Source: Actinoplanes sandaracinus (GTDB lineage: Bacteria; Actinomycetota; Actinomycetes; Mycobacteriales; Micromonosporaceae). Taken from it: 64,000 nt of DNA. The stretch covers positions 347,660-411,659 of the forward strand of contig NZ_JASCTH010000004.1 in NCBI RefSeq assembly GCF_030009775.1, given 5' to 3'. Under the pieces are notes generated by a model. That model worked only from the letters and a program-made list of their open reading frames with translations, ran no database searches and had not been told where the DNA came from. Each line of letters opens with the position of its first letter. Positions within the stretch are counted from its first letter, which is position 1. Of the stretch, positions 1-8,644 are shown in pieces. Both the position numbers and the translations under genes were made by a program.

Positions 1-166
1 CGAGACCGTGCACGTAGACCGCGGGCTCGGCGTCCGGGCTCTGCGCCGGCGTGTCACGGACATGCAGCATCGCGCCATTGACCGTGACCCGGCGCGCGGG
101 CCACGGCGGAGGAACCTCGTATTCCGGCAACAGCGAGCTGTCGTCGGCCAGAATCGCACCCTTCAT
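1..166 (-). CDS. Alpha/beta hydrolase, N-terminal fragment
   Basis: This is the first 55 residues of a protein that runs off the left edge of the window. It starts MKGAILADDSSLLPEYEVPP, continues with a short beta-strand pattern (RRVTVNGAMLHVRD), and reaches AVYVHGL at the edge. An HG pair at the end of a hydrophobic strand is the usual oxyanion-hole site of alpha/beta hydrolases, so the family call rests on that motif and on the lid-less N-terminal layout. The ATG at 166 shares its A with the TGA of the upstream proline-rich gene (TGATG), so the two are probably co-transcribed and translationally coupled. The catalytic Ser, Asp and His lie outside the window, so activity and substrate cannot be judged. 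Confidence 0.72.
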   Translation of the reverse strand, partial: MKGAILADDSSLLPEYEVPPPWPARRVTVNGAMLHVRDTPAQSPDAEPAVYVHGL

Positions 167-2127
167 CAAGCCAAGAGTGCCTCAAGCCGCCGGTTGACCG
201 CGGATAGTGTGGCGCGCACCATGGCGTGCCGGTCGTCGCCGGTGACGACGGCCGAGCCGGCCAGTTGCTCGACCCAGCCACCGCCGCAGGAGAGCAGCAG
301 CACGACCACCGCGACCTGCATCGGCCCGAAGGAGACCGCGGCCGCGTGCTCGACGAAGCAGCGGGCCGGGCCGTCCTCGTGCTGCGAACCGGAGAGCAGT
401 TCGTCGACGGCGCCGGCGGTGGCCGTCGCGCAGAGGCGGAGAAGGTAGCCGTCGACGGCCGGACCGGTGGCCACACCCGAGGCGGTCCGGCCCCCGGCGC
501 GCAGCCGCACCTCCACCGTGGCGTCCGCGCCGAACGTGTTGACGTGCACGTTCTCGATGATCACGCGCGGGCCGGGGGTGTCGCCCGGGTCCAGTGGGCG
601 TGGCTTGGAGGCGTCGGCGGGAACCAGTGCGGCACCCGTGTTGAGCACCTGTGGCCGGGAATCCCTGAGCTCCCTGGACTCTCTCGGCTCCCGGGGCTCC
701 CTCGTCTCCAACGGCGGAGCCGGCGGAGTGTGCGGCATCGCGGACACCGGCGCCGCCGAGACCGGCGCGGGGGCCGGAACACGGACCGGGGCCGGGGCGG
801 GCGCCGCTGAGACCGGAGCCGGGGCCGCCGGGCTGGAGACCGGAGCGGACGGGCTGTAGGACGGGCTGGAGACCGGGGCGGACGGGCTGGAGACCGGGGC
901 GACCGGCACCGCGGCCCGGGCCGCCCGGACGGGCTGGTTGGGCAGCAGCGGGTTGCGCGGCGACGAGACCGGGGCGCTGGACGGGCGCGGCGCGGCCGGT
1001 GCGGGCGGCGCCGCCGGTGCGGAGCGTGCGGGCCGCAGGGCGGCCGGCGTGTCGCCGGGCATGGCCGCGTCCAGGCCCATCCGCTCCTGGAGCAGCCGGG
1101 CGACCTGGCGGCTCACCTCGGCCGCGTCGGCGCCGTCGGCGAGGTCGAGCCGGAGGCTGTGCGCTCCGGCCGGAGTGGCCCGCAGCGAGGCGTCCCGGAC
1201 CCCGGCGACCTCGCGGACCGCGGCGAGGATGTCCTGGACGTCGAAGCCCTCCTGGCGTTCCTGGGCGGGCACGACATCACCGCGGCGCAGGTGCGTCGCG
1301 ATGCGGGCGAGGGCGGGCGCTTCGGCCGACGGTTCCACGGAGGGCGGCTCCGGAACTCTCGGGACGTCCGGCTGGGCCGGGACGCGCTGCGGGAGTGACC
1401 CGTGCTGTTCGCCGTCGGTCTCGGGATCATCGGCCTGCTGGCCGGGGAAACCGGGAACGGCGGCGGGCGGGTTGTAGGTCGGTGTGACATCGGGCACCGG
1501 CTCGTACGGCCGGCGGGGGAATCCCGGCGAATCGTACGCCGAAGCGTCGGCCGCCGGGCTGTCCAACCGCGGCAGCCCTTGAGCGAGGGTGTCGGTCACC
1601 AGAGCGTGCCGGGATCGGCCGGGTTCGCCGGAGACCGGGGCGGCCGGAGGCGGACCCTGAACCGGCTCGGGCAGCCAGTCGGGCCGCGGCGTCGGGACGG
1701 CGGCCCGCGGCTGGTAGGAGTCGTCGAGGTCACCCTCGTACGGGTAGGGCGGCGCGCTGTTCGGCGACGGTGTCACCGGGGGACGCCGGTGGTGGCCCAG
1801 GATGTCGGCGAGCCGGCTCCGGTCGGCGGACCACGCCTCCGGTGACCCGGACGGGGGAATCTCAGGACTCGCGGGTGGCGCGGGGACCCCGGAAGCAGGC
1901 GCGGCCCCGAGCGGGCGCTCCGCCGGGATCTGCCGCCGGCCGAAGGTCCGCCCGTCGGACGGGCGCCGCCAAGGTGGCGTGTCCACTCCCTGCTCCAATG
2001 CCGCTCCCGTGTTGGGCCACGGACTCTCGTCGTCGGCCCAGCCGTTCACCCGTGTGCGGTCATGCGAGTCGGCGCCGTTGCCACCCGCTGAGGCTCCCGT
2101 GTCTCCGGAATGCCCTGATTCATCCAC
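166..2127 (-). CDS. Proline-rich hypothetical protein with folded middle and C-terminal segments
   Basis: 653 residues, no family recognised. The first ~270 residues and residues ~360-490 are disordered, rich in Pro, Ala and Ser, including runs such as SAPVSSP. A short folded stretch lies near 280-350 (DILAAVREVAGVRDASLR), with alternating hydrophobic residues. The C-terminal ~120 residues (PRVIIENVHVNTFGADATVE onward) look like a compact alpha/beta domain and are the most likely conserved part. There is no signal peptide or membrane segment, so it is probably cytoplasmic. It is read divergently from the TetR gene and its stop overlaps the start of the hydrolase gene. A low-complexity scaffold with a small C-terminal domain is as far as the sequence goes. 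The start is the most upstream in-frame codon; a shorter form is possible. Confidence 0.7.
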   Translation of the reverse strand: MDESGHSGDTGASAGGNGADSHDRTRVNGWADDESPWPNTGAALEQGVDTPPWRRPSDGRTFGRRQIPAERPLGAAPASGVPAPPASPEIPPSGSPEAWSADRSRLADILGHHRRPPVTPSPNSAPPYPYEGDLDDSYQPRAAVPTPRPDWLPEPVQGPPPAAPVSGEPGRSRHALVTDTLAQGLPRLDSPAADASAYDSPGFPRRPYEPVPDVTPTYNPPAAVPGFPGQQADDPETDGEQHGSLPQRVPAQPDVPRVPEPPSVEPSAEAPALARIATHLRRGDVVPAQERQEGFDVQDILAAVREVAGVRDASLRATPAGAHSLRLDLADGADAAEVSRQVARLLQERMGLDAAMPGDTPAALRPARSAPAAPPAPAAPRPSSAPVSSPRNPLLPNQPVRAARAAVPVAPVSSPSAPVSSPSYSPSAPVSSPAAPAPVSAAPAPAPVRVPAPAPVSAAPVSAMPHTPPAPPLETREPREPRESRELRDSRPQVLNTGAALVPADASKPRPLDPGDTPGPRVIIENVHVNTFGADATVEVRLRAGGRTASGVATGPAVDGYLLRLCATATAGAVDELLSGSQHEDGPARCFVEHAAAVSFGPMQVAVVVLLLSCGGGWVEQLAGSAVVTGDDRHAMVRATLSAVNRRLEALLA

Positions 2128-2285
2128 CGCGTGCTCCTCGCTCGCCCCCGCTGAGGCTACCGTGTCGTTGCAGTGGCGATAAGTTGCAGCGTCGCGACAA
2201 TTGCCCGCACGACCGCGACATGCGCCGATCCGGGCAAACCGAGACGACAGACCGCGGGGACCCGACCCCCTGGAGGTTCACAGAA

Positions 2286-2945
2286 ATGACCGCTGCGTCC
2301 GGCGGGCCACAGACCACACGTCCCACACGCCTGCCCCGTTCGGCGCGCCGCAAGCAATTGCTGGCCGCCGCGCAGCAGATCTTCGTCGCGCACGGCTACC
2401 ACGCCGCCGCGATGGACGACATCGCGGAGCGGGCGGGCGTCTCGAAGCCTGTTCTCTACCAGCACTTCCCCGGCAAGCTGGAGCTCTACCTGGCCCTGTT
2501 GGACACGCACTGCGACGCGATAATCGCCAAGGTGCGCGGGGCCATGATGTCGTCCCCCGACAACAAGGATCGTGTGAAAGGCGCCGTTCGGGCGTACTTC
2601 GACTTCATGGATCACGAGAGTGAGGCGTTCCGGCTCGTCTTCGAGTCGGACCTGCGCAACGACCCCCAGGTCCGCCAGCGGGTGGAACGGGTCGAGCAGG
2701 GCTGCATCGCCGCCGTGACGGACACCATCATCTCGGACACCGGCCTCCGCCCGGACCAGGCCGAGCTCCTCGCCTCGGGCCTCGCCGGGGCGGCCGGGCA
2801 GGCCGCACAGTTCTGGCTAGCGAACGGACGGCGTACGCCTAAAGCGGAAGCCGAAGCGCTCGTAGCTGCACTGATCTGGCGCGGGATCGCCAGCTTCCCG
2901 CTGCAGGGCGGTTCAACGGCCGGAATGGCACCGGAAATCGGATAG
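2286..2945 (+). CDS. TetR family transcriptional regulator
   Basis: 219 residues. The N-terminal helix-turn-helix is plain: ARRKQLLAAAQQIFVAHGYH, then MDDIAERAGVSKPVLYQHFP, the classic TetR recognition helix with KxxLYxHF spacing. The C-terminal ligand-binding region is all-helical. The start chosen is the ATG at 2286, directly before the conserved N-terminus; the open frame extends much further upstream but that part has no domain. The next two genes are DUF3107 and an RhlE-like helicase. The same run (TetR, small DUF3107 protein, RhlE) is known from mycobacteria as Rv3208, Rv3208A and Rv3211, so this is probably a conserved actinobacterial housekeeping neighbourhood. Ligand and targets are unknown. 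Confidence 0.93.
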   Translation: MTAASGGPQTTRPTRLPRSARRKQLLAAAQQIFVAHGYHAAAMDDIAERAGVSKPVLYQHFPGKLELYLALLDTHCDAIIAKVRGAMMSSPDNKDRVKGAVRAYFDFMDHESEAFRLVFESDLRNDPQVRQRVERVEQGCIAAVTDTIISDTGLRPDQAELLASGLAGAAGQAAQFWLANGRRTPKAEAEALVAALIWRGIASFPLQGGSTAGMAPEIG

Positions 2946-3004
2946 CCTTTCGATCGGTAGACGGTTGACTCCCGTCGGTGGATGTTTTCTGGAGGAGGGG
3001 CCCC

Positions 3005-3229
3005 GTGGAGGTCAAGATCGGCGTGCAGCAGTCGCCGCGCGAGCTTGTGCTGGAGAGTGCTCAGACCCCGGCAGAGGTCGAGCAGGCCGTGACGGATGCT
3101 CTGGCCAAGGACGGCGTCCTGACACTCACTGACGAGAAGGGCCGCAAGGTGATCATCCCGATCGCCAAGGTGGCCTACGTGGAGATCGCCGAGGCGTCGC
3201 ACCGCCCGTTCGGCTTCACCACTCGCTGA
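3005..3229 (+). CDS. DUF3107 family small protein
   Basis: 74 residues, with GTG start at 3005 placed 5-8 bases after a strong GGAGGAGG ribosome site. The protein begins VEVKIGVQQSPRELVLES, then a helical segment (AEVEQAVTDALAKDG) and beta strands (GRKVIIPIAKVAYVEI), ending FGFTTR. This matches the actinobacterial DUF3107 family, whose mycobacterial member is Rv3208A (TB9.4). Its biochemical role is not known. It follows the TetR gene by 59 bases and is probably co-expressed with it. A T-tract and a strong inverted repeat follow the stop codon. Confidence 0.92.
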   Translation: MEVKIGVQQSPRELVLESAQTPAEVEQAVTDALAKDGVLTLTDEKGRKVIIPIAKVAYVEIAEASHRPFGFTTR

Positions 3230-3245
3230 AGTTTTTTTCGCATCA

Positions 3246-3275
3246 CGAGGGTGCCCTGGTCTCAGGGCACCCTCG
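3246..3275. terminator. Hairpin after DUF3107 gene
   Basis: A perfect 13-base-pair stem (CGAGGGTGCCCTG with CAGGGCACCCTCG) around a 4-base loop, 17 bases past the DUF3107 stop. The T-tract (3232-3238) precedes the stem rather than following it, so it is not a textbook intrinsic terminator on the plus strand; U-less stem terminators are common in high-GC actinobacteria. Confidence 0.65.
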
Positions 3276-3477
3276 CGTAACTTGCTCTCGGGTGCGTCCG
3301 GCCCCAGGTCGGGTAGACTGACGTCCGTCGTCGCCAAATCGACCGGCTTGTTTCATCAGCCAGGGGTTTGGCGATCGCGCGTGCGGCCCGCTTCCTACAG
3401 CGTGTGGCCCGCGCCTATACGAGACCGCGCCCCAGACATTCGACGGGCGCACCACGAGAGGGCACCCGTAAAACTTC

Positions 3478-5412
3478 ATGACCGATATTGAGCAGGCTCT
3501 AGTACCCGTCACCACACGTGCACCGGTCCGTCCCGACAGCCCCACCTTCGCTGAGCTGGGTGTCCGGGCCGAGACGGTGGAGGCCCTGGCCAAGGCTGGG
3601 ATCACCCACGCGTTCGCCATTCAGGAGTACGCGCTGCCGATCGCCCTGCGGGGCACCGACCTGATCGGGCAGGCGCCCACCGGCACCGGCAAGACCCTCG
3701 GCTTCGGCCTTCCGCTGCTGGAGCGGGTCCTCGCCCCCTCCGAGGGCGCCGACGGCCAGCCGCAGGCTCTGATCGTCGTTCCCACCCGCGAGCTGGGCAT
3801 CCAGGTGGCCCGCGACCTCGCGGCGGCGGGCAGCACCCGGGGCGTCCGGGTCCTGCCGATCTACGGCGGGGTGGCCTACGAGTCGCAGGTCGAGGCTCTC
3901 AAAAAGGGCGTCGAGATCCTGGTCGGCACCCCCGGCCGGCTGCTCGACCTGTGCAAGCAGAAGATGCTGAAGCTGGGTTCGGTCAAGGCGCTGGTCCTCG
4001 ACGAGGCCGACCGGATGCTCGACCTGGGCTTCCTGGAGGACGTCGAGAAGATCCTCGCGATGATCCCCGCGAAGCGGCAGACGATGCTGTTCTCGGCGAC
4101 CATGCCGGACCCGATCGTGGCCCTGTCCCGCCGGTTCCTGCACAACCCGGTCACCATCCACGCCGGGCACACCACCGAGAGCGCCGCCTCGCCGCTGACC
4201 AAGCAGGTCGTGTACCGCACCCACCCGCTGAACAAGCTGGAGATGGTGGCTCGAATCCTGCAGGCCAAGGACCGCAGCCTCACGATGATCTTCACCCGCA
4301 CCAAGCGGGCCGCCGACCGGGTCGCCGAAGACCTCGACTTCCGCGGCTTCGCGGTCGCGGCCGTGCATGGTGACCTGGGCCAGGGCGCCCGTGAGCGGGC
4401 GCTGCGGGCGTTCCGCAGCGGCAAGATCGACGTGCTGGTGGCGACCGACGTGGCGGCCCGCGGGCTGGATGTGTCGGGTGTCACCCACGTGATCAACTAC
4501 GACTGCCCGGAAGACCCGGAGACCTACACGCACCGCATCGGCCGCACCGGCCGGGCGGGCGCCACTGGCGTCGCGGTCACCTTCGTCGACTGGGAGGACA
4601 TGCCGCGCTGGGTGCTGATCGACAAGTCGCTCAGTCTCAGCATGCCGGAGCCCCCGGAGACCTACCACACGAGTCCGGCGCTCTACCACGACCTGGACAT
4701 CCCGACCGAGATCTCCGGCACCCTGCCGACTGCCGAGCGCAGCCGGGCCGGGCTCTCCGCGGAGGTCGAGGAAGACCTGGGCACCGTCGGGCGGCGGGGT
4801 GGTGGCCGTACCCGGGGGAACAACACCCGCGGGCGCTCCCGCGACGACCGCGGTTCGTCGTCGAACTCGGGTTCGGGATTCGGTTCCGGGTCGGGCTCCA
4901 CGCCGGGCTCCGGCTCGGCTTCGCCAGAGGTGAGCGAGCGCCCCAAGCGGGAGCGTCGCCGTCGCCGGGTCGTCGAGGACGGTCCCGGTGCGCCTGAGGC
5001 GACCACCCCGGTCTCGTCGTCCTCCGACGCCCCCACTCTGGAGGCGCCGGAAGCAGCGGACTCGACGGTGGAGGCCGCCCCCGCGGCGCCCCGTTCCCGG
5101 ACCCGCCGTCGCCGGCCCGCCGCGACCGCGCTGCCCTTCTCCGAGGGCGGTGCCGCACCCTCCGAGGGCGCCGCGGCTACCGCTGACGCCGCGCCGGCTA
5201 CCGCTGACGCCGCGCCGGCTACCGCTGACGCCGCGCCGGCTACCGCTGACGCCGCGCCGGCTTCGGCTGACGCCGCGCCCGTCTCGGCTGACGCTTCGGC
5301 CGCGGGAGAGGCGGCCCCGCCGCGTCGCCGGCGTCGCCGCACCGCCGGCACGACCGACAGTGATCTCTCCGGCGGCTCCGAAGCCGGCGGGGGAACCACC
5401 ACCGAGAGCTGA
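3478..5412 (+). CDS. rhlE: DEAD-box ATP-dependent RNA helicase, RhlE-like
   Basis: 644 residues. The helicase core covers residues ~20-400 and carries every expected motif: Q motif region with a conserved Phe (TFAELGV), motif I APTGTGKT, motif Ia PTREL, GTPGR, motif II DEAD, motif III SAT, then ARGLD and HRIGRTGRAG in the second RecA domain. It unwinds RNA using ATP and acts in the cytoplasm in ribosome assembly or RNA decay. The last ~220 residues are a low-complexity tail: an Arg/Gly patch (RRGGGRTRGNN), a Gly/Ser run, Arg-rich clusters (ERRRRR), and a 7-residue repeat ATADAAP. Such basic tails usually give non-specific RNA binding. About 250 bases separate it from the DUF3107 gene, so it may have its own promoter. 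Confidence 0.96.
   Translation: MTDIEQALVPVTTRAPVRPDSPTFAELGVRAETVEALAKAGITHAFAIQEYALPIALRGTDLIGQAPTGTGKTLGFGLPLLERVLAPSEGADGQPQALIVVPTRELGIQVARDLAAAGSTRGVRVLPIYGGVAYESQVEALKKGVEILVGTPGRLLDLCKQKMLKLGSVKALVLDEADRMLDLGFLEDVEKILAMIPAKRQTMLFSATMPDPIVALSRRFLHNPVTIHAGHTTESAASPLTKQVVYRTHPLNKLEMVARILQAKDRSLTMIFTRTKRAADRVAEDLDFRGFAVAAVHGDLGQGARERALRAFRSGKIDVLVATDVAARGLDVSGVTHVINYDCPEDPETYTHRIGRTGRAGATGVAVTFVDWEDMPRWVLIDKSLSLSMPEPPETYHTSPALYHDLDIPTEISGTLPTAERSRAGLSAEVEEDLGTVGRRGGGRTRGNNTRGRSRDDRGSSSNSGSGFGSGSGSTPGSGSASPEVSERPKRERRRRRVVEDGPGAPEATTPVSSSSDAPTLEAPEAADSTVEAAPAAPRSRTRRRRPAATALPFSEGGAAPSEGAAATADAAPATADAAPATADAAPATADAAPASADAAPVSADASAAGEAAPPRRRRRRTAGTTDSDLSGGSEAGGGTTTES
5176..5301 (+). repeat. 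21-base in-frame tandem repeat in helicase tail
   Basis: Six units of 21 bases: four identical (5176-5196, 5197-5217, 5218-5238, 5239-5259) and two diverged. Each encodes ATADAAP or a near relative. The identical DNA of the first four units suggests recent slippage or recombination. The repeat keeps the reading frame, so copy number can change without breaking the protein. Confidence 0.9.
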
Positions 5413-5423
5413 GTTCACCTGCC

Positions 5424-5459
5424 CGTGCCGGGCCGCCGTTTCAGTGGCGGGCCGGCACG
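5424..5459. terminator. Shared hairpin between convergent genes
   Basis: Inverted repeat with 14-base arms (5424-5437 and 5446-5459), one mismatch and an 8-base loop, between the end of the helicase gene and the end of the DUF2470 gene. Its right half overlaps the last codons of the DUF2470 gene. It probably terminates transcription from both sides. Confidence 0.6.
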
Positions 5460-5821
5460 CCCAGCTTCTCGCAGGCCTCGCGGTACATCCGGACGGCCTC
5501 AGCCCGCACCTGCCGGCGCTCGGTCAGCCGTTCGGTGAACGGCACTCTGACCTCGGCCTCGGCCCCGCCGACGCTCGCCGCGAAGATCATCGCTTCCTGA
5601 TCCATCCCGGTCATCCGGGCCGCGGTCGCTTCCGGCACACCGCCCAGCGCCCGCACGATCAGCACGTTGTCGTCGGCGTGGTCGCCGTTCATGTGGTCGG
5701 CGATCTGCGCGACCACCTCGGGCCCGAATGGATCCGTCACGTCCAGCGCCCCCACGACTCGGCCGGCAGTTCGATGTCGAGCCGGTGTCGCCACCTCGAT
5801 GAGGAGGGCGTCCCGCTCCAC
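5441..5821 (-). CDS. DUF2470 domain protein
   Basis: 126 residues from the GTG at 5821. The core IADHMNGDHADDNVLIVRAL is the hallmark of DUF2470, a small domain related to the C-terminal part of haem-utilisation proteins such as HugZ and often joined to a flavin-binding barrel. No such barrel is encoded upstream here. The reading continues in frame above the GTG (ERLNAVPWSRV) for about 15 codons to a TAG at 5864, and the PWSRV segment looks coding. The real start may therefore be a non-standard codon upstream, or the N-terminal part may be lost. Role unknown. It converges on the helicase gene and diverges from the methyltransferase gene. Confidence 0.75.
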   Translation of the reverse strand: MERDALLIEVATPARHRTAGRVVGALDVTDPFGPEVVAQIADHMNGDHADDNVLIVRALGGVPEATAARMTGMDQEAMIFAASVGGAEAEVRVPFTERLTERRQVRAEAVRMYREACEKLGVPARH

Positions 5822-6007
5822 CCGCGACCAGGGTACGGCGTTGAGCCGCTCTTGGCAGCGGGCCTACGCCTCCACGACCGCCTGCCCGGTCACCGCCCCA
5901 CCCGCGAGGTCACCGGGACAAACGGATGCGGTGACGGGCCACGTGCCCGGTCGCCCCGGATCGACAGCCCCGAGGGGACATCCCGGGCGCCGGGCAGAAT
6001 GGAACCC

Positions 6008-7144
6008 ATGCCAGAGCCGCTCGAAACAGTCCTCGCCGAGGTGCGCGAACTTCTGCTCGCACCGGGCCTCACCCGGGCCGTCGCGGCCGGCCGGCGCCGG
6101 GGGCACGCGCCCTCGGTGGCTCGCGCCCAGGTGCGCCCGGTCACCCTCAAACACGGGCGGAAACTGCAGATCGTCACCGATGACGGCGCGCGGCCGTACA
6201 CGCGAAACGTCGACGGCGACGAGGCCGCAGCGGCGGTCGACGCGCTGCTGGCCGAGCCGTTCGGCAACTGGCACGTGGAGACCGGCTCGTCGACGGTCCA
6301 GGTCAGGGTGACGAAGAAGGGCGACGCCCAGGTGCACCGGTCCGCCGCGGTCGCCGCGCCGCGCGCGCTCGAGGGGCACGACCGGGCCAAGCAGTGGCTG
6401 CTCGATCCGGGTGACCCGCTCTTCTCCGTGATCGGCGGCACGGCGGCGAAACGCCGCCAGATCGACGCCTTCCTGCGGGCGCTCGCCGCGACCCTGCCCG
6501 ACGATCTTCCGTCGCCGCTGCGCGTCGTCGACCTGGGCTGCGGCAACGCCTACCTCACCTTCGCCGCCTACCGATATCTGTCCGGGCGCGGCGCGCACGT
6601 CCAGGTCGTCGGCGTCGACGTCCGCGAGGATCAGCGGGTACGCAACAGCGCCGTCGCCGCCGAACTCGGCTGCTCCGAGGATGTGACGTTCGTCGCGGGC
6701 ACCATCGAGGAGGCGGAGCTGCCGTTCGCCCCCGACCTGGTGCTCGCGCTGCACGCCTGCGACACGGCGACCGACCAGGCGCTGGCCCGGGCGGTCGGCT
6801 GGGAGGCACGGTGGGTGCTGGCCGCCCCGTGCTGCCACCATGACATCGCCGCGCAGCTCAAGGGCAATCCGGCCCCTTCGCCGTACGCCGAGGTCACCCG
6901 CCACGCCATCCTGCGGGAGCGGTTCGCCGACGTGCTGACCGACTCGCTGCGTGCCGCGCTGCTGCGGCTGCACGGATATCGCGTCGACGTGGTCGAGTTC
7001 ATCGACTCGGCGCACACCCCGCGCAACCTGATGCTGCGGGCCCGGCGGACCGGCGCCACCCCCACCGACGATCAGCGGGCCGAGTACGACTCACTGACCG
7101 GCCAGTGGGGTGTCACACCGGCCCTGGCCTCGCTCATCAACTGA
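6008..7144 (+). CDS. Class I SAM-dependent methyltransferase
   Basis: 378 residues from the ATG at 6008; an in-frame ATG nine bases upstream (5999) is equally possible. The C-terminal half is a Rossmann methyltransferase: motif I VVDLGCGNAYLTF near residues 178-190, the acidic strand end VVGVDVRED, then LALHACDTATDQAL and APCCHHDI. The last two motifs mark a subgroup related to the methyltransferase domain of the eukaryotic GSTCD protein, for which an RNA substrate is likely but unproven. The N-terminal ~150 residues are family-specific and may bind substrate. It ends by overlapping the convergent metal-handling gene by 8 bases. Confidence 0.85.
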   Translation: MPEPLETVLAEVRELLLAPGLTRAVAAGRRRGHAPSVARAQVRPVTLKHGRKLQIVTDDGARPYTRNVDGDEAAAAVDALLAEPFGNWHVETGSSTVQVRVTKKGDAQVHRSAAVAAPRALEGHDRAKQWLLDPGDPLFSVIGGTAAKRRQIDAFLRALAATLPDDLPSPLRVVDLGCGNAYLTFAAYRYLSGRGAHVQVVGVDVREDQRVRNSAVAAELGCSEDVTFVAGTIEEAELPFAPDLVLALHACDTATDQALARAVGWEARWVLAAPCCHHDIAAQLKGNPAPSPYAEVTRHAILRERFADVLTDSLRAALLRLHGYRVDVVEFIDSAHTPRNLMLRARRTGATPTDDQRAEYDSLTGQWGVTPALASLIN

Positions 7145-8144
7145 CGACGACGGTCCAGGCCGCTGTGGAGACCTTCCCGGCGACCTGGAAGTCGAAGAAC
7201 ATCCGGTAGGTGCCGGGGCTGGGCGCGGCCAGCCAGAATTTGACCTTGCCGTCGACCAGCTGGGTCTCCGGGTGCACATGGACGTAACCGAGATCACCCT
7301 GACGGAGCACGACCAGGTGGCCGTAGGCACCCAGGTACGGTTCGACCGTCACCGGCTTGCCGGCGCCGTCGGTGACGGTCATCAGCAAGGGCTGGGTGGA
7401 CTCGGTGGCGGGCGTTCCTTCGTACCCCACCGTGAAACCGTCAGTGGTCGCGGCCCGCACCGGATCCGGAACGATGAGCGGGGCGTAATCGCCGGCGACC
7501 GTCAGGTCGCTGCCCAGGCTGCTGACCACCTGGTCCCCGCCGAACAGCGCGGTGAAGTCAGCGATCATGCGGTAGGAGCCGGGCGCGGCCAGGGTGATGT
7601 CGACACTCCACGTGCCGTCGGCCGCCATCACCGGGTGTAGATGCTGGAAGCCGGTGAGGTCACGGCGGATGAGGATCAGGTGCAGCGGCCGGTCGTGCAC
7701 GACCGCATAGGTGGTGACCGGCGCGCCGTTCGGCCCGTTGATCGTGAAGTCCAGCCGCTGCGACCGGCCGGCATCGAACGTCGTGATCAGCGGAGTCAGG
7801 GTGAGACCGCCGCCGCTGAGCGAAAGCCCGCCGACGGCCGCGCCCCCTGCCCCGCCGACGCCAGTCGCGCCGATCGGAGCGGTGGCGCCGTGCACGTGCG
7901 GCTGACTCTCGTCGAACGGGCTCGCCGACGGCACGGCCGGGGACGTCGCCGCCGCCGGGCCGCCACCTGCCGCACTGCCGGTGTTGAGGCGGCCGAGACC
8001 GTAACCGGCGAAGAGCACCACGATCAGCAGGGCGCCGATGGCGGCGAAGCGGAAACCCGAACCCTCCGGCCCGTCACGCCGGGCCAGCCCGAACGCCGGC
8101 TCCCCGGCGTCTTCCGCTCCCGCCTCGTGCTTGTCGTCAGGCAT
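7137..8144 (-). CDS. Membrane-anchored His-rich extracytoplasmic protein
   Basis: 335 residues from the ATG at 8144; the frame opens further upstream but the overlap with the previous gene favours this start. A single membrane segment at residues ~32-50 (FAAIGALLIVVLFAGYGLGR) anchors a large extracytoplasmic part. After a Gly/Ala/Ser linker come two beta-rich repeats with paired histidines: QPHVHG, FQHLHPV and YVHVHPE. No named family is certain. The start overlaps by 8 bases the stop of the HMA-domain gene, so the two are co-translated. The His pairs and this neighbour suggest copper or another transition metal as ligand; that is inference. It could also be a YtkA-like metal-binding protein. 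Confidence 0.75.
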   Translation of the reverse strand: MPDDKHEAGAEDAGEPAFGLARRDGPEGSGFRFAAIGALLIVVLFAGYGLGRLNTGSAAGGGPAAATSPAVPSASPFDESQPHVHGATAPIGATGVGGAGGAAVGGLSLSGGGLTLTPLITTFDAGRSQRLDFTINGPNGAPVTTYAVVHDRPLHLILIRRDLTGFQHLHPVMAADGTWSVDITLAAPGSYRMIADFTALFGGDQVVSSLGSDLTVAGDYAPLIVPDPVRAATTDGFTVGYEGTPATESTQPLLMTVTDGAGKPVTVEPYLGAYGHLVVLRQGDLGYVHVHPETQLVDGKVKFWLAAPSPGTYRMFFDFQVAGKVSTAAWTVVVS

Positions 8145-8349
8145 CCGCGAGCTCGTAGCCGGCCTCGTCGACCGCTGCCCGCACCGCCTCATCGGAGAGC
8201 GGCGCCTCGCTGGCCACGGTCACCCCGCCGGACGAGAGGTCGACCTGCACGCCGGTGACTCCAGGCAGCGCCGAGAGCTCCTCGGTGACCGACTGGACGC
8301 AGTGCGAACAGGTCATGCCTTTCACCGTGAAGGTGCTGGTCACAGCCAT
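8137..8349 (-). CDS. copZ: Heavy-metal-associated domain protein (CopZ-like)
   Basis: 70 residues, a complete HMA fold with the metal-binding motif GMTCSHC at residues 11-17 (MxCxxC), then VTEELSALPGVTGVQVDL and a final VDEAGYELA. Such proteins carry Cu(I) in the cytoplasm and hand it to CopA-type ATPases or to copper sensors. No CopA or CsoR gene is in the window. The stop overlaps the start of the membrane-anchored His-rich gene, so metal transfer between the two products, or shared metal-responsive expression, is plausible. The symbol is by function, not proven orthology. Confidence 0.88.
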   Translation of the reverse strand: MAVTSTFTVKGMTCSHCVQSVTEELSALPGVTGVQVDLSSGGVTVASEAPLSDEAVRAAVDEAGYELADA

Positions 8350-8644
8350 GAGGGATCCTTTCCGCCCGGTCTGACTCGTTCGTGAGCCTACCCTCCGCCG
8401 GATAGCCGTCCCTTCGATGTCACGGCTCGGCCGGGGCGCGCGGGGGAGCCGATCCGCGGCCGTCCGGCGGTCGGCCCTCTACGTGTTGCTTCGATCGTGG
8501 GCGGTTCACGGGCCGGCTGGGGCAGGGGGCTTCGTGACCCGGCGGCGCTGCGGGGCGGGGCGGGATCCGGGCCGGCCGCCGCGCCGGCGGGTCTACAGGC
8601 GACGCACTGGCCTGTGGCCGGCATCCTGCCGGACGCACCCGAGG

